Notes under the pieces: generated by a model
The model's database searches: none
Told to the model about the DNA's origin: nothing
What the model saw: the letters and a program-made list of their open reading frames with translations, nothing else
Shown here: one piece after another, positions 47,181-56,654 of the stretch
Layout of the letters: each line of letters opens with the position of its first letter
Numbering within the stretch: position 1 is the first letter of the stretch
Source: Sinorhizobium sojae CCBAU 05684
GTDB taxonomy: Bacteria > Pseudomonadota > Alphaproteobacteria > Rhizobiales > Rhizobiaceae
Direction: 5' to 3'
Length of the DNA: 64,000 nucleotides
Assembly (NCBI RefSeq): GCF_002288525.1
Contig: NZ_CP023067.1
Location: forward strand, 3,348,501-3,412,500
Position numbers and translations under genes: made by a program

Positions 47181-48581
47181 ATGGACACGCGCCCGGAGCC
47201 CTTCGAGCCGCCCGCGCCCGTCCCGCGGACCGGCATCCCCTCGCGACTGCAGATCATCCGCACTGTGCTTCGAAACCCGCTCGAGCTCTGGGGCGAGCCG
47301 TCCTACACGCTGCCCTGGATCGAGACGAAATTCATCAATCAGCGCACGCTGATCGTCAACGATCCCGGTCTCATCCGCTACATCCTCGTCGAGAACGCCG
47401 CCAACTATGAAATGTCGGAGGTGCGGCGGCTGATCCTCCGGCCGATCCTGCGCGATGGGCTCTTGACGGCGGAGGGGGAGGTCTGGAGGCGGTCGCGCAA
47501 GGCCATGGCGCCGGTTTTCACGCCGCGCCACGCCAAGGGCTTTGCCGGCCAGATGCTGCGGGTCTCGGAAACCTTCGTCGAGCGCTATGAGCGCGCCGCG
47601 TCGGAGCCCTTCGTCAGCAATATCGCCGTCGACATGACGGAACTCACCTTCGAGATCCTTGCCGAGACGCTGTTTTCCGGCGAAATCGCCGTCGAAAAGG
47701 AAGGCTTCGCCGCCAATGTCGAGCAATTGCTGCAGCGGATGGGCCGCGTCGATCCGATGGACCTCCTTGTCGCACCGAAATGGGTGCCGCGGCTGACCCG
47801 GATCGGCGGACGGAAGGTGCTCGACCGCTTCCGCGGCGTCGTCTCGGAGACCATGGCGCAACGCCGGCGGCGGATGGCGCAGGAGCCCGAAAGCGTGCCG
47901 AACGATTTCCTGACGCTGCTGCTGCAGCTCGAAGGGCCGGACGGCCTTTCGACCGACGAGATCGAGGACAATATCCTGACCTTCATCGGCGCCGGCCACG
48001 AGACGACGGCGCGCGCGCTCGCCTGGTGCCTCTATTGCATCGCCAATACGCCGGCCTATCGCGAGATCATGGAGCGGGAAATCGATGTGGTCTTCGCAAG
48101 CGGTGCCGATCCCGTCGACTGGCTCGGGCGCATGCCGCACGTGCTTGCCGCCTTCGAGGAGGCGCTCCGGCTCTATCCGCCGGCACCCTCGATCAATCGC
48201 GCGGCGATCGAGGAGGACGAGTGGACCTCGCCCGAGGGCGAGCATGTGGCGATCCGCAAGGGCATATCGGTGCTGATCATGCCCTGGACCTTGCACCGCC
48301 ATGCGCTTTATTGGCAGAAGCCGCGCGCGTTCATGCCCGAACGCTTCCTTCCGGAAAACCGTGAAAAGATCAACCGCTTCCAATACCTGCCATTCGGCGC
48401 GGGACCGCGCGTCTGCATCGGTGCGACCTTCGCGCTGCAGGAGGCGATCATCGCCATTGCCGTGCTCATGCGCCGCTTCCGTTTCGATCCGACCGAGGCG
48501 ACCGATCCTTGGCCGGTGCAGCGGTTGACGACCCAGCCGAAAGGCGGGCTGCCGATGCAGGTAACGCTTCGCGCGCGATAA
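47181..48581 (+). CDS. Cytochrome P450
   Basis: A 466-residue P450. The haem ligand is Cys412 in LPFGAGPRVCIG, the I-helix oxygen motif is GAGHETTAR, and the ExxR motif is EALR. MDTRPEPFEPP at the N-terminus shows no membrane anchor, so it is probably soluble. ATG 47181 has AGGAAAGG 9 nt upstream; an ATG at 47064 is less well supported. The sequence resembles the fatty-acid hydroxylase or CYP4-like bacterial group, but the substrate is unknown. No ferredoxin gene is adjacent, so redox partners must be elsewhere. Confidence 0.88.
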   Translation: MDTRPEPFEPPAPVPRTGIPSRLQIIRTVLRNPLELWGEPSYTLPWIETKFINQRTLIVNDPGLIRYILVENAANYEMSEVRRLILRPILRDGLLTAEGEVWRRSRKAMAPVFTPRHAKGFAGQMLRVSETFVERYERAASEPFVSNIAVDMTELTFEILAETLFSGEIAVEKEGFAANVEQLLQRMGRVDPMDLLVAPKWVPRLTRIGGRKVLDRFRGVVSETMAQRRRRMAQEPESVPNDFLTLLLQLEGPDGLSTDEIEDNILTFIGAGHETTARALAWCLYCIANTPAYREIMEREIDVVFASGADPVDWLGRMPHVLAAFEEALRLYPPAPSINRAAIEEDEWTSPEGEHVAIRKGISVLIMPWTLHRHALYWQKPRAFMPERFLPENREKINRFQYLPFGAGPRVCIGATFALQEAIIAIAVLMRRFRFDPTEATDPWPVQRLTTQPKGGLPMQVTLRAR

Positions 48582-48705
48582 TCTCAGTGTACCTGCGACA
48601 GCGGATGTCCGTCACACGGTGGTCAAACCCGCCAATTTGTCCTATCACCGGCCGATCCCCTTCTCTCCCGGGCTCACCCGGCTCTCAACATGGACTGAGC
48701 AGAAA

Positions 48706-50709
48706 TTGACCGCGCACCTTCTTCTCGGCATCGACACCGGCGGAACCTATACCGACGCCGTCCTTTTCAGCGAAGCAACGGGCGTCGTAGCCAAGGCAAA
48801 GGCGCTGACGACGCGGCACGACCTTGCCGTGGGTATTTCCGGGGCGGTCGAGGCCGTCCTGCAGAAGGCGCAGGCCCCGGTTTCGGCGATCAGCCTCGTC
48901 TCGCTCTCGACGACGCTGGCAACAAATGCGCTGGTCGAGGGACAAGGCGGCCGCGCCGGCCTCGTCATGATCGGCTTCGGGCCGGAAGACCTGAAGCGCG
49001 ACGGGCTCATCGAGGCGCTCGGCTCGGATCCGGTTCTGTTTCTGCCGGGCGGCCACAACGTCCATGGCGGTGAGACGCCGCTCGACATGCGCGCGCTCGA
49101 CGAGGCGCTGCCGCAACTCAGCCGGCAGGTGTCGTCCTTTGCGATCGCCGGCTATTTCGCCGTGCGCAACCCCGACCACGAGAAGCGCGTGCGCGAGCGG
49201 ATCCGCGAGGTCTCGCACCTGCCGGTTACCTGCAGCCACGAGCTTTCCTCGAAGCTCGGCGGCCCGCGCCGGGCGCTGACGACCCTGCTCAACGCGCGCC
49301 TTGTCTCGATGATCGACCGGCTGATCGGCTCCTGCGAGGATTTCCTGAAAGCGCGTGGCATCGACGTACCGATGATGGTGGTGCGCGGCGATGGCGCCCT
49401 CATTTCCGCCGCCGAAGCGAGGCTGAGGCCGATCGAGACGATACTCTCCGGCCCGGCGGCGAGCCTGGTCGGCGCCAGGCATTTGACCGGTCTCGAAAAC
49501 GCCGTCGTTTCCGACATTGGCGGTACGACGACGGATGTCGCCGTTCTCGAGGGCGGCCGGCCGCGGCTCGATGCGGACGGGGCCGTCGTCGGCGGATTCC
49601 GCACGATGGTCGAGGCGGTTGCGATGCGCACCTTCGGTCTCGGCGGCGATTCGGAAGTACGGATCAATGATCGCGGCCTGAAAGCAAAATTCGAGCTTGG
49701 ACCCCGCCGTTTCCTGCCCTTGAGCCTGGCTGCCCATCTCCATGGCGAGGCGGTTCTCTCCGTACTGGAGAAGCAATTGCGCTCGCCCCATGCCGGCCGC
49801 CATGACGGCCGCTTTGCCGTGCGCACGGGCCTGCCCGATCACCTGGCGAGCGGACTTCAGCCGCAGGAGCAGGTCCTTTACGGCCGGATCCGGCAGGTGC
49901 CGGTGGCGCTCGCGGACCTGCTCGTCACCACGGCGCAGCGGGCCACCCTTGACCGACTTGTCGCACGCGGGCTGGTGCATATCTCTGGCCTGACGCCATC
50001 CGATGCCATGCATGTGCTCGGACGCCAGTCACAATGGAACGCCGAGGCCGCCCGTCTCGGTCTCGAGCTTGCCGGCCGCGGCAAGGACGGATCGGGCCAG
50101 CCGATCGCGACCTCGGCCAAGAAGCTTGCCGAAATGATCGTCGACCGGCTGACGCGGCAGTCCTCGGAGGTGATCCTGCAGGCCTGTCTCCATGAAGACG
50201 GCGCCGGAGCGATTGATCCGGCTGCTTCGCTTGCCGTCGACCGGGCATTGAAGCGCGAGCCCGGTATCGTGCGTTTCTCGATCCGCCTCGACCGGCCGCT
50301 TGTCGGGCTCGGCGCCTCGGCCCCCGTCTATTATCCGGCGATCGCCGATATGCTCGGCACCGAGACGGCGATTCCCGGGGAGGCCGATGTGGCGAATGCG
50401 GTCGGCGCCGTGGTTGGCCAGGTGCGCGCCACCGTGACCGTCTTCGTCACGACACCGGAGGAAGGTATCTTCGTCGTCAACGGTGCGGGCGTCAGCGAGC
50501 GGTTCCTCGGTGAGGAGGAGGCCTTCGAGGTTGCCCGCATCCGGGCCGAGGCGATGGCGCTGGAAACGGCGCGGGCAAACGGCGCAGAGCAGCCGGTGGC
50601 AACGCTCCGGGAAGAGATCGACGCGCCCGAGATGGAGGGCGGACGCAAACTGATCGAGGCGCGGTTCATCGCGTCCGCCAGCGGCCGGCCGCGAATCGCG
50701 CATTGCTGA
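48706..50709 (+). CDS. Hydantoinase/oxoprolinase A-subunit (HyuA) family protein
   Basis: A protein of about 667 residues with the N-terminal ATPase motif LGIDTGGTYTDAVLF and the second phosphate motif SDIGGTTTDVAVL. These define the Hydant_A_N and Hydantoinase_A domains of ASKHA-type enzymes such as 5-oxoprolinase. No HyuB partner lies beside it, which is unusual for hydantoinase or acetophenone carboxylase systems. The start is uncertain: TTG 48706 fits the domain boundary, and the frame is open from a GTG at 48619. The substrate is unknown. Confidence 0.78.
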   Translation: MTAHLLLGIDTGGTYTDAVLFSEATGVVAKAKALTTRHDLAVGISGAVEAVLQKAQAPVSAISLVSLSTTLATNALVEGQGGRAGLVMIGFGPEDLKRDGLIEALGSDPVLFLPGGHNVHGGETPLDMRALDEALPQLSRQVSSFAIAGYFAVRNPDHEKRVRERIREVSHLPVTCSHELSSKLGGPRRALTTLLNARLVSMIDRLIGSCEDFLKARGIDVPMMVVRGDGALISAAEARLRPIETILSGPAASLVGARHLTGLENAVVSDIGGTTTDVAVLEGGRPRLDADGAVVGGFRTMVEAVAMRTFGLGGDSEVRINDRGLKAKFELGPRRFLPLSLAAHLHGEAVLSVLEKQLRSPHAGRHDGRFAVRTGLPDHLASGLQPQEQVLYGRIRQVPVALADLLVTTAQRATLDRLVARGLVHISGLTPSDAMHVLGRQSQWNAEAARLGLELAGRGKDGSGQPIATSAKKLAEMIVDRLTRQSSEVILQACLHEDGAGAIDPAASLAVDRALKREPGIVRFSIRLDRPLVGLGASAPVYYPAIADMLGTETAIPGEADVANAVGAVVGQVRATVTVFVTTPEEGIFVVNGAGVSERFLGEEEAFEVARIRAEAMALETARANGAEQPVATLREEIDAPEMEGGRKLIEARFIASASGRPRIAHC

Positions 50710-50763
50710 TCCGGTCAGGAAATAATTCTTAGAACTTTTGCAGAATTGACAGAGGACGAATTG

Positions 50764-50844
50764 ATGAGAGACTGCGCCCGCCTGGATAGCGGGTGTGCGC
50801 GATCATTTTCCGCATGTATCCTGTTTTCAGCTATTGAGTGGTGA
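50764..50844 (+). CDS. Possible 26-residue leader ORF before glcB
   Basis: AGAGGA at 50751-50756 precedes an ATG at 50764. The frame encodes MRDCARLDSGC and then 15 more residues, ending at TGA 21 bp before glcB. It has three Cys. It could be an upstream regulatory peptide or chance. The gap 50710-50865 otherwise shows nothing. Confidence 0.2.
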   Translation: MRDCARLDSGCARSFSACILFSAIEW

Positions 50845-50865
50845 TCGAGAATCGGGAGTTGCGGC

Positions 50866-53037
50866 ATGGATCGCGTTGAGAAATTTGGCTTGAAGATCGA
50901 TGCCGGACTGCACCGCTTTCTGGTCGAGGAGGCGATGCCGGGGACCGGTATCGAGTCCGAGCACTTCTTTTCGGCCCTGTCGGCTCTCATACACGATCTC
51001 GTGCCGAAGAACCGCGCGCTGCTCGCCCGGCGCGATGACCTGCAGGCTCAGCTCGATGCCTGGTATCGCGAGCACGGCGCCCCCGTCGACGTGGATGGTT
51101 ATGAGGCCTTCCTCAGGAAGATCGGCTATCTCCTGCCCGAAGGACCGGATTTCTCCGTCTCGACCGCCAATGTCGATCCGGAGATCGCGACGATCGCCGG
51201 GCCGCAGCTCGTCGTGCCGGTGATGAACGCCCGCTACGCCCTGAACGCCGCCAACGCCCGCTGGGGCTCCCTCTATGATGCCCTCTACGGAACCGATGCG
51301 ATTTCCGAGGATGACGGCGCCGAACGCGGCAAGAGCTATAACCCGGTTCGTGGCGAAAGGGTCATCGCCTGGGTTCGCGATTTTCTCGATGTGAGCGTTC
51401 CGCTGGCCGAGGGCCGTTGGAGCGAGGTAAGCGGGCTTGCGATCGAGGGCGCGGCGCTGGCGGTCACGCTGGCGAACGGCGCCAAAACTGCCCTTCGGGA
51501 TCCGGCTCAACTCGCCGGCTATGTCGGTGCAGCGGATGCTCCGGCCGAGGTCGTGCTCTCCCGCAACAATCTGCACGTCGCCCTCATCCTCGATGAGAAG
51601 ACGGCCATCGGCAAGGCCGATCCGGCGCAGATATCGGATGTCGTCGTCGAATCGGCGATTACCGCGATCATGGATTGCGAGGATTCCGTCGCCGCCGTCG
51701 ATGCCGAGGACAAGATCGTCGTCTACCGCAACTGGCTCGGTCTGATGAAGGGCGATTTGGAGGAGGAGGTCACCAAGGGAGGCCAGACCTTCACGCGCAA
51801 GCTCAATCCCGATCGGGTCTATACGAGGCCCGACGGTTCAGCGCTGACGCTGCCTGGCCGATCGCTGATGCTGGTGCGCAATGTCGGTCACCTGATGACC
51901 AATCCGGCGATCCTCGACCGCGACGGAGGCGAGGTCCCCGAAGGCCTCATGGACGCGATGGTCACCGCACTGATCGCGCTGCACGACATCGGCCCCAACG
52001 GCCGCCGGGCGAATTCGCGCGCCGGCTCGATGTATGTCGTCAAGCCGAAGATGCACGGTCCCGACGAAGTGGCATTCGCCTGCGATATCTTTGCGCGTGT
52101 CGAGGCCGCACTCGGACTTTCGGCCAATACGATGAAGATGGGTATCATGGACGAGGAGCGGCGCACCACCGTCAACCTCAAGGAATGCATCCGCGCCGCG
52201 CGCGGACGCATCGTCTTCATCAATACCGGCTTCCTCGATCGTACCGGCGACGAAATCCACTCCTCGATGGAAGCCGGTCCGATGATCCGCAAGGGCGACA
52301 TGAAGCAGGCGGCCTGGATTGCCGCCTACGAAGACTGGAACGTCGACATCGGCCTTCTATGCGGGCTTTCCGGCCACGCGCAGATCGGCAAGGGCATGTG
52401 GGCCATGCCGGACCTGATGGCGGCGATGCTCGAACAGAAGATCGCCCATCCGAAGGCGGGTGCCAACACGGCCTGGGTTCCCTCTCCGACGGCCGCGACG
52501 CTGCATGCGACCCATTACCATCGCGTCGACGTTGCCGAGGTCCAGGCGAGCCTCAAGAGCCGGCCCCGCGCCAGGCTCGCGGACATCCTCTCGGTGCCGG
52601 TGGCGGCGCGGCCGAACTGGACCGAGGAGGAAATCCAGCGCGAACTCGACAACAATGCGCAGGGCATTCTCGGCTATGTCGTTCGCTGGGTCGATCAGGG
52701 CGTCGGTTGCTCGAAGGTGCCGGACATCAACGATGTCGGCCTGATGGAAGACCGCGCGACGCTGCGCATCTCCTCACAGCACATGGCGAATTGGCTGCAT
52801 CACGGCATCGTCACCGAGGCGCAGATCGTCGAGACGATGAGGCGGATGGCGGCGATCGTCGACCGGCAGAACGCCGCCGATCCGAACTACCAGCCGATGG
52901 CCGGCCGCTTCGACGAATCGATCGCCTTCCAGGCCGCCCTCGACCTCGTGCTCAAGGGGCGCGAACAGCCGAACGGTTATACCGAACCGGTGCTCCATCG
53001 CCGGCGCCTGGAACAGAAGGCGAAGCAGGGGGCGTGA
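50866..53037 (+). CDS. glcB: Malate synthase G
   Basis: A 723-residue single-chain malate synthase. [27 protein letters not shown] and [18 protein letters not shown] are characteristic of the G isoform. It joins glyoxylate and acetyl-CoA to malate for growth on C2 compounds and glycolate. ATG 50866 has GGGAG upstream. It stands alone; no isocitrate lyase or glycolate oxidase gene is adjacent. A RIME-like half element follows the stop. Confidence 0.97.
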   Translation: MDRVEKFGLKIDAGLHRFLVEEAMPGTGIESEHFFSALSALIHDLVPKNRALLARRDDLQAQLDAWYREHGAPVDVDGYEAFLRKIGYLLPEGPDFSVSTANVDPEIATIAGPQLVVPVMNARYALNAANARWGSLYDALYGTDAISEDDGAERGKSYNPVRGERVIAWVRDFLDVSVPLAEGRWSEVSGLAIEGAALAVTLANGAKTALRDPAQLAGYVGAADAPAEVVLSRNNLHVALILDEKTAIGKADPAQISDVVVESAITAIMDCEDSVAAVDAEDKIVVYRNWLGLMKGDLEEEVTKGGQTFTRKLNPDRVYTRPDGSALTLPGRSLMLVRNVGHLMTNPAILDRDGGEVPEGLMDAMVTALIALHDIGPNGRRANSRAGSMYVVKPKMHGPDEVAFACDIFARVEAALGLSANTMKMGIMDEERRTTVNLKECIRAARGRIVFINTGFLDRTGDEIHSSMEAGPMIRKGDMKQAAWIAAYEDWNVDIGLLCGLSGHAQIGKGMWAMPDLMAAMLEQKIAHPKAGANTAWVPSPTAATLHATHYHRVDVAEVQASLKSRPRARLADILSVPVAARPNWTEEEIQRELDNNAQGILGYVVRWVDQGVGCSKVPDINDVGLMEDRATLRISSQHMANWLHHGIVTEAQIVETMRRMAAIVDRQNAADPNYQPMAGRFDESIAFQAALDLVLKGREQPNGYTEPVLHRRRLEQKAKQGA

Positions 53038-53065
53038 AGAAGAGTACGGGCGGTTTCCGACCCGT

Positions 53066-53104
53066 CCCCTCGCCCCGCATCCGGGGAGAGGGCTAGGGTG
53101 AGGG
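53066..53104. repeat. Partial RIME-like element between glcB and the transpeptidase
   Basis: CCCCTCGCCCCGC pairs with the later GGGGAGAGGG, and the unit ends in CTAGGGTGAGGG, the same end as the element at 1610-1720. It lies between convergent genes, so it may serve as a bidirectional 3' structure. Confidence 0.6.
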
Positions 53105-53145
53105 AACATCTCTATTGCCGGCGACAGGTCGCAGCGGGGATGCCA

Positions 53146-53820
53146 TTACTGCTGCACGATAACGCGTGCGCTGCGGCCCGGGCGAACCCGTGCATAGAGA
53201 TCGATGATGTCCTGGTTCATCAGCCGGATGCAGCCGGACGACGCGGCGGTGCCGATCGAGGACCATTCCGGCGTGCCGTGCAGGCGGAAGAGCGTATCGC
53301 GCCCTTCCTCGTTGAAGAGGTAGAGCGCCCGGGCGCCGAGCGGGTTGCTGAGCCCCGGGCCCATGCCCTCCTCGACATATTTGGCGACTTCCGGCTTGCG
53401 TTCGGCCATCTCCTTCGGCGGATGCCAGGTCGGCCATTCCTGCTTCCAGGCGACATAGGCCTCGCCCTCCCAGGCGAAGCCGGCCTTGCCGACGCCGATG
53501 CCGTAGCGCACCGCCTTGCCGCCCGGCAGCACGTAATAGAGGAAGCGATTCGGCGTGTTGACGATGATGGTACCGGGGCGCTCCTTCGTCCGATACTCAA
53601 CGATTTGTCGATGGAAGCGCTTGTCGAGACGGTCGATCGGGATCGCCGGCAAGGGATAGCCGTGGTCCTCGACCGCGCCATAATTGCTTGTAAAGATCTG
53701 ATTCGTCGCCACTTTTTCGCCCTCGGAGGAGGAGCCGGCGGTGGACGTGGTTTGCGAGCAGCCGGCGATGAGGACAGTCGCCGCCAGACTGCACAAAAGG
53801 AGAGCGTTGCGGAAGCGCAT
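53146..53820 (-). CDS. L,D-transpeptidase lipoprotein (YkuD domain)
   Basis: A 224-residue envelope protein. A lipobox LIAGC puts the lipid on Cys21. The YkuD catalytic motif HGTPEW...SSGCIRL ends in Cys197. It links peptidoglycan peptides by 3-3 bonds or attaches protein to the wall, important in polar-growing Rhizobiales. ATG 53820 gives a proper signal peptide; the frame is open to 54069 without one. It is divergent from mmcB, with a 185-bp gap showing no gene. Confidence 0.92.
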   Translation of the reverse strand: MRFRNALLLCSLAATVLIAGCSQTTSTAGSSSEGEKVATNQIFTSNYGAVEDHGYPLPAIPIDRLDKRFHRQIVEYRTKERPGTIIVNTPNRFLYYVLPGGKAVRYGIGVGKAGFAWEGEAYVAWKQEWPTWHPPKEMAERKPEVAKYVEEGMGPGLSNPLGARALYLFNEEGRDTLFRLHGTPEWSSIGTAASSGCIRLMNQDIIDLYARVRPGRSARVIVQQ

Positions 53821-54005
53821 GAGGGTCTCGTACAAGGAAGGGTAAGGAAGGACGGGAGGAGGGTGTCCGGCCGTCAGCTTATTTGCGATTGCATGGTGCT
53901 TAGCAAGGGACGGAGGCGCCGCAATTCGGCCGTAAAGTGTAAATTCCGCGACGATTGCTTTTTTGCAACAAGCGGCGGAGCGGCGCCTTGCGCCGAAGTC
54001 GAACG

Positions 54006-54539
54006 ATGACGATTCTATCGATCCATGGCGACAATCCGCTCGCCGACGGGCGCCAGTCGGAGCGGGCATTGAAGGTGCGCCGCGGCGTGCAGCGCCTGCT
54101 TGCCGATATGCGTCATGCCGTGCTGCCGGAACTGACCCTCGCGAGTGGCCGGCGGGCGGACCTCATCTCGCTGTCTGCGAAGGGCGAGATCTGGATCGTC
54201 GAGATCAAGACCTCTATCGAGGATTTTCGCGTCGACCGCAAATGGCCGGACTACCGGCTGCATTGCGACCGGCTGTTCTTTGCGACTCATGCGGAGGTGC
54301 CGCTCGACATCTTTCCGGAGGAATGCGGGCTCATGCTTTCCGACGGCTACGAAGCACATATGCTGCGCGACGCCCCCGAACATCGCCTGGCCGCCGCGAC
54401 GCGCAAATCGGTCACCCAGGCCTTTGCCCGGGTGGCGGCACAGCGCCTGATGCTCGCCGAATGGGCTGCGGAGAGAAACGGCGAACTCGGCGAATCGATT
54501 CGCGGCATCGTCGCCGGCAGCCGTGATGTGGAAACCTGA
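54006..54539 (+). CDS. mmcB: MmcB family DNA repair protein
   Basis: A 177-residue protein matching the MmcB/PF06319 family. It has the endonuclease-like segment GRRADLISLSAKGEIWIVEIKT, with the D...ExK pattern of a PD-(D/E)xK nuclease, and DYRLHCDRLFFAT. Caulobacter MmcB is linked to mitomycin C tolerance and translesion repair. The stop codon abuts the actR stop on the other strand with no base between, so no separate terminator fits there. Confidence 0.85.
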   Translation: MTILSIHGDNPLADGRQSERALKVRRGVQRLLADMRHAVLPELTLASGRRADLISLSAKGEIWIVEIKTSIEDFRVDRKWPDYRLHCDRLFFATHAEVPLDIFPEECGLMLSDGYEAHMLRDAPEHRLAAATRKSVTQAFARVAAQRLMLAEWAAERNGELGESIRGIVAGSRDVET

Positions 54540-55121
54540 TTATTTCGGCGCCCGCTTCGCCAGGATGCGCTGCAGCGTGCGGCGGTGCATGTTGAGGCGC
54601 CGCGCGGTTTCCGAGACGTTGCGCTCGCACATCTCGTAGACGCGCTGGATATGTTCCCAGCGGACGCGGTCGGCCGACATCGGGTTTTCCGGCGGCTCGA
54701 CCCGCTCGCCTGAACGCTGCACCAGGGCGGAGAAGATGTCGTCCGCGTCCGCCGGCTTCGAGAGATAGTCGACCGCACCGAGCTTAACCGCGTTAACGGC
54801 CGTGGCGATGTTGCCGTAGCCGGTCAGCATGATCATCCGCGTGTCGTCGCGGCGCCCGCGGATCGCCTCGATCACGTCGAGCCCGCTGCCGTCGCCGAGC
54901 CTCAGGTCGATGACCGCATGTTTCGGCGGCTGCGCCTTCGCCTTGGCGATGCCTTCGGCGACCGATTCGGCAATTTCGACCGTGAAGCCGCGTGCCTCCA
55001 TGGCGCGTGCGAGCCGCCGCAGGAAAGGCCCGTCGTCATCGACGATCAGGAGCGTCCTGTCGGGCCCGATCAGCTCGGCATCCGACTGCGTGCTTTGTCC
55101 ACCCGTTGATTTGTCCGTCAT
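54540..55121 (-). CDS. actR: ActR response regulator (RegA/PrrA family)
   Basis: A 193-residue regulator. The receiver has LIVDDDGP, phospho-acceptor Asp72 in VIDLRLGDGSG and Lys in LSKPAD. A Fis-type helix-turn-helix at the C-terminus (ETARRLNMHRRTLQRIL) is the near-invariant RegA motif. With ActS it controls acid tolerance, redox and microaerobic genes, CO2 fixation and nitrogen oxide use in Sinorhizobium. It lies 77 bp after actS. Confidence 0.95.
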   Translation of the reverse strand: MTDKSTGGQSTQSDAELIGPDRTLLIVDDDGPFLRRLARAMEARGFTVEIAESVAEGIAKAKAQPPKHAVIDLRLGDGSGLDVIEAIRGRRDDTRMIMLTGYGNIATAVNAVKLGAVDYLSKPADADDIFSALVQRSGERVEPPENPMSADRVRWEHIQRVYEMCERNVSETARRLNMHRRTLQRILAKRAPK

Positions 55122-55198
55122 TCTTCAACCCTCGAGCCCTGCGGTCCCGTTGAAATTACGTGGTTTTTTCGCCCCTGTCTTCAATAATCCGCCGCAGA

Positions 55199-56488
55199 TC
55201 ACTTGGCCAGTTTCGTCTCCATCAGCGCGCGCGGCCATTCGACGCTGACGCGGGCGCCCGGATTGCCGTTCTCGAAGCGCAGCCGGGCGCCGGATCGCTC
55301 GAGCAGCGTCTTGGCGATAAAAAGGCCGAGCCCGAGCCCGCCGGCGCTATCTTCCTTCTGCCGCCGGGTGACATAGGGCTCGCCGATCCGCGCCAGGATG
55401 TCCGGTGCGAAACCGTCGCCGTCGTCCTCGATCGTCACCTTCACCCGCTCGGCGGTGTGCTCGACCGTAACGATCACGGCCTTCCGCGCGTAGTCGACGG
55501 CGTTTTCCAGAAGGTTGCCGAGACCGTAGAGGATACCGGCATTGCGGGCGCCGACGGGTTCGCCGGCGCGGTCTCCCTTCTCCACGAGCTTGATCTCGAT
55601 CCCGAATTCGCGGTGCGGCGCCATCACCTCCTCGATCAGCGAGGAGAGCGGCAGAAGCCGCATGTGCTCCTCGCTTTCCGACGAGAGCGTCGTCAGCCGC
55701 TTCAGGATATCGCGGCAGCGCTCGCTTTGGCTGCGCAACAGGTGGACGTCCTCGCCGAAGCGCGGGTCGTCGCCAAGCTCCCGTTCCATCTCCTTGGCGA
55801 CGACGCTGATCGTCGCAAGCGGCGTGCCGAGCTCATGAGCGGCGGCGGCGGCGAGGCCGTCGAGCTGCGACAGGTGCTTTTCGCGCTGCAGCACGAGCTC
55901 GGTTGCCGTCAGCGCTTCGGAAAGCTCGCTTGCCTCGAGCGAAACGCGATAGGTGTAGAAGGCGGCGAAGGCCGTCATCGAGACGATGGCAAACCAGATG
56001 CCGATCGTCAGGACGCTCGGCATCAGCAACACGGTTCCGGGATACCACGGCAGCGGGAAAGGGGAGAAGGCAAGGGCCGTGATGCCGATGACCGCGAAGC
56101 CCGCCAGAACGATGCTGTGCGGCTTCGGCTGCGAGGCAGACGAGATGATCACCGGCACGCAAAGAAGCGGCGCAAAGGGATTGGCAAGCCCGCCGGTGAT
56201 GAAGAGCAGCGCCGTCAGCTGCGCCAGGTCGAGCCCGAGCAGCGCGAAGGCGGCCGGCGCCGTCAGCCGGTGCGTCGGCGGATAGCGCACCGTCAGAAAG
56301 GCATTGAGCAGCGCAAGGCTTGCGATCAGAACCGAGCAGGAAACGAGCGGCAGCGGGAATTGCAGCCAGAATGCCGTGACGATCACGGCCACGGCTTGGC
56401 CGCCCACCGCGAGCCACCGCAGCCGCACGAGCGTCTGGAGCCGCAGGCTGCGATTGCCGTTGAGATTGTCGAGTGCCATTGCCGCCAT
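55199..56488 (-). CDS. actS: ActS redox sensor kinase (RegB/PrrB family)
   Basis: A 429-residue inner-membrane kinase with about six spans (residues 25-180), the quinone-binding motif GGLANPF at 99-105, the H-box AAAAHELGTPL with His218, the redox Cys258 in SERCRDIL, and the ATPase motifs NLLENAVDYA, DDGDGFAPDI and GLGLGLFIAKT. All known RegB redox-sensing elements are kept. It phosphorylates ActR encoded downstream. Confidence 0.95.
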   Translation of the reverse strand: MAAMALDNLNGNRSLRLQTLVRLRWLAVGGQAVAVIVTAFWLQFPLPLVSCSVLIASLALLNAFLTVRYPPTHRLTAPAAFALLGLDLAQLTALLFITGGLANPFAPLLCVPVIISSASQPKPHSIVLAGFAVIGITALAFSPFPLPWYPGTVLLMPSVLTIGIWFAIVSMTAFAAFYTYRVSLEASELSEALTATELVLQREKHLSQLDGLAAAAAHELGTPLATISVVAKEMERELGDDPRFGEDVHLLRSQSERCRDILKRLTTLSSESEEHMRLLPLSSLIEEVMAPHREFGIEIKLVEKGDRAGEPVGARNAGILYGLGNLLENAVDYARKAVIVTVEHTAERVKVTIEDDGDGFAPDILARIGEPYVTRRQKEDSAGGLGLGLFIAKTLLERSGARLRFENGNPGARVSVEWPRALMETKLAK

Positions 56489-56552
56489 GCCGGTCCTTTC
56501 GCGCGCTGCAGCTCAAGTTTATCGCTAGACCGGGACGATAGACCAGTCCTAA

Positions 56553-56623
56553 GCAGGTTCCGCAAAAGCGCCCACGATTTGCGATCAGAACCTGCGGAGG
56601 AATCTAAACCCGATAATCGTGGG
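56553..56623. repeat. Interleaved inverted repeats upstream of actS
   Basis: GCAGGTTC (56553-56560) pairs with GAACCTGC (56588-56595), and CGCAAA (56561-56566) with TTTGCG (56578-56583), giving one long hairpin. CCCACGATT (56571-56579) in its loop pairs with AATCGTGGG (56615-56623) beyond it. The arms interleave as in a pseudoknot. The tract lies in the 166-bp gap between hrpB and actS and resembles rhizobial palindromic repeats. No gene is seen here. Confidence 0.5.
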
Positions 56624-56654
56624 TGAACCCATGAAAATCTGCTTATTGCATGCT

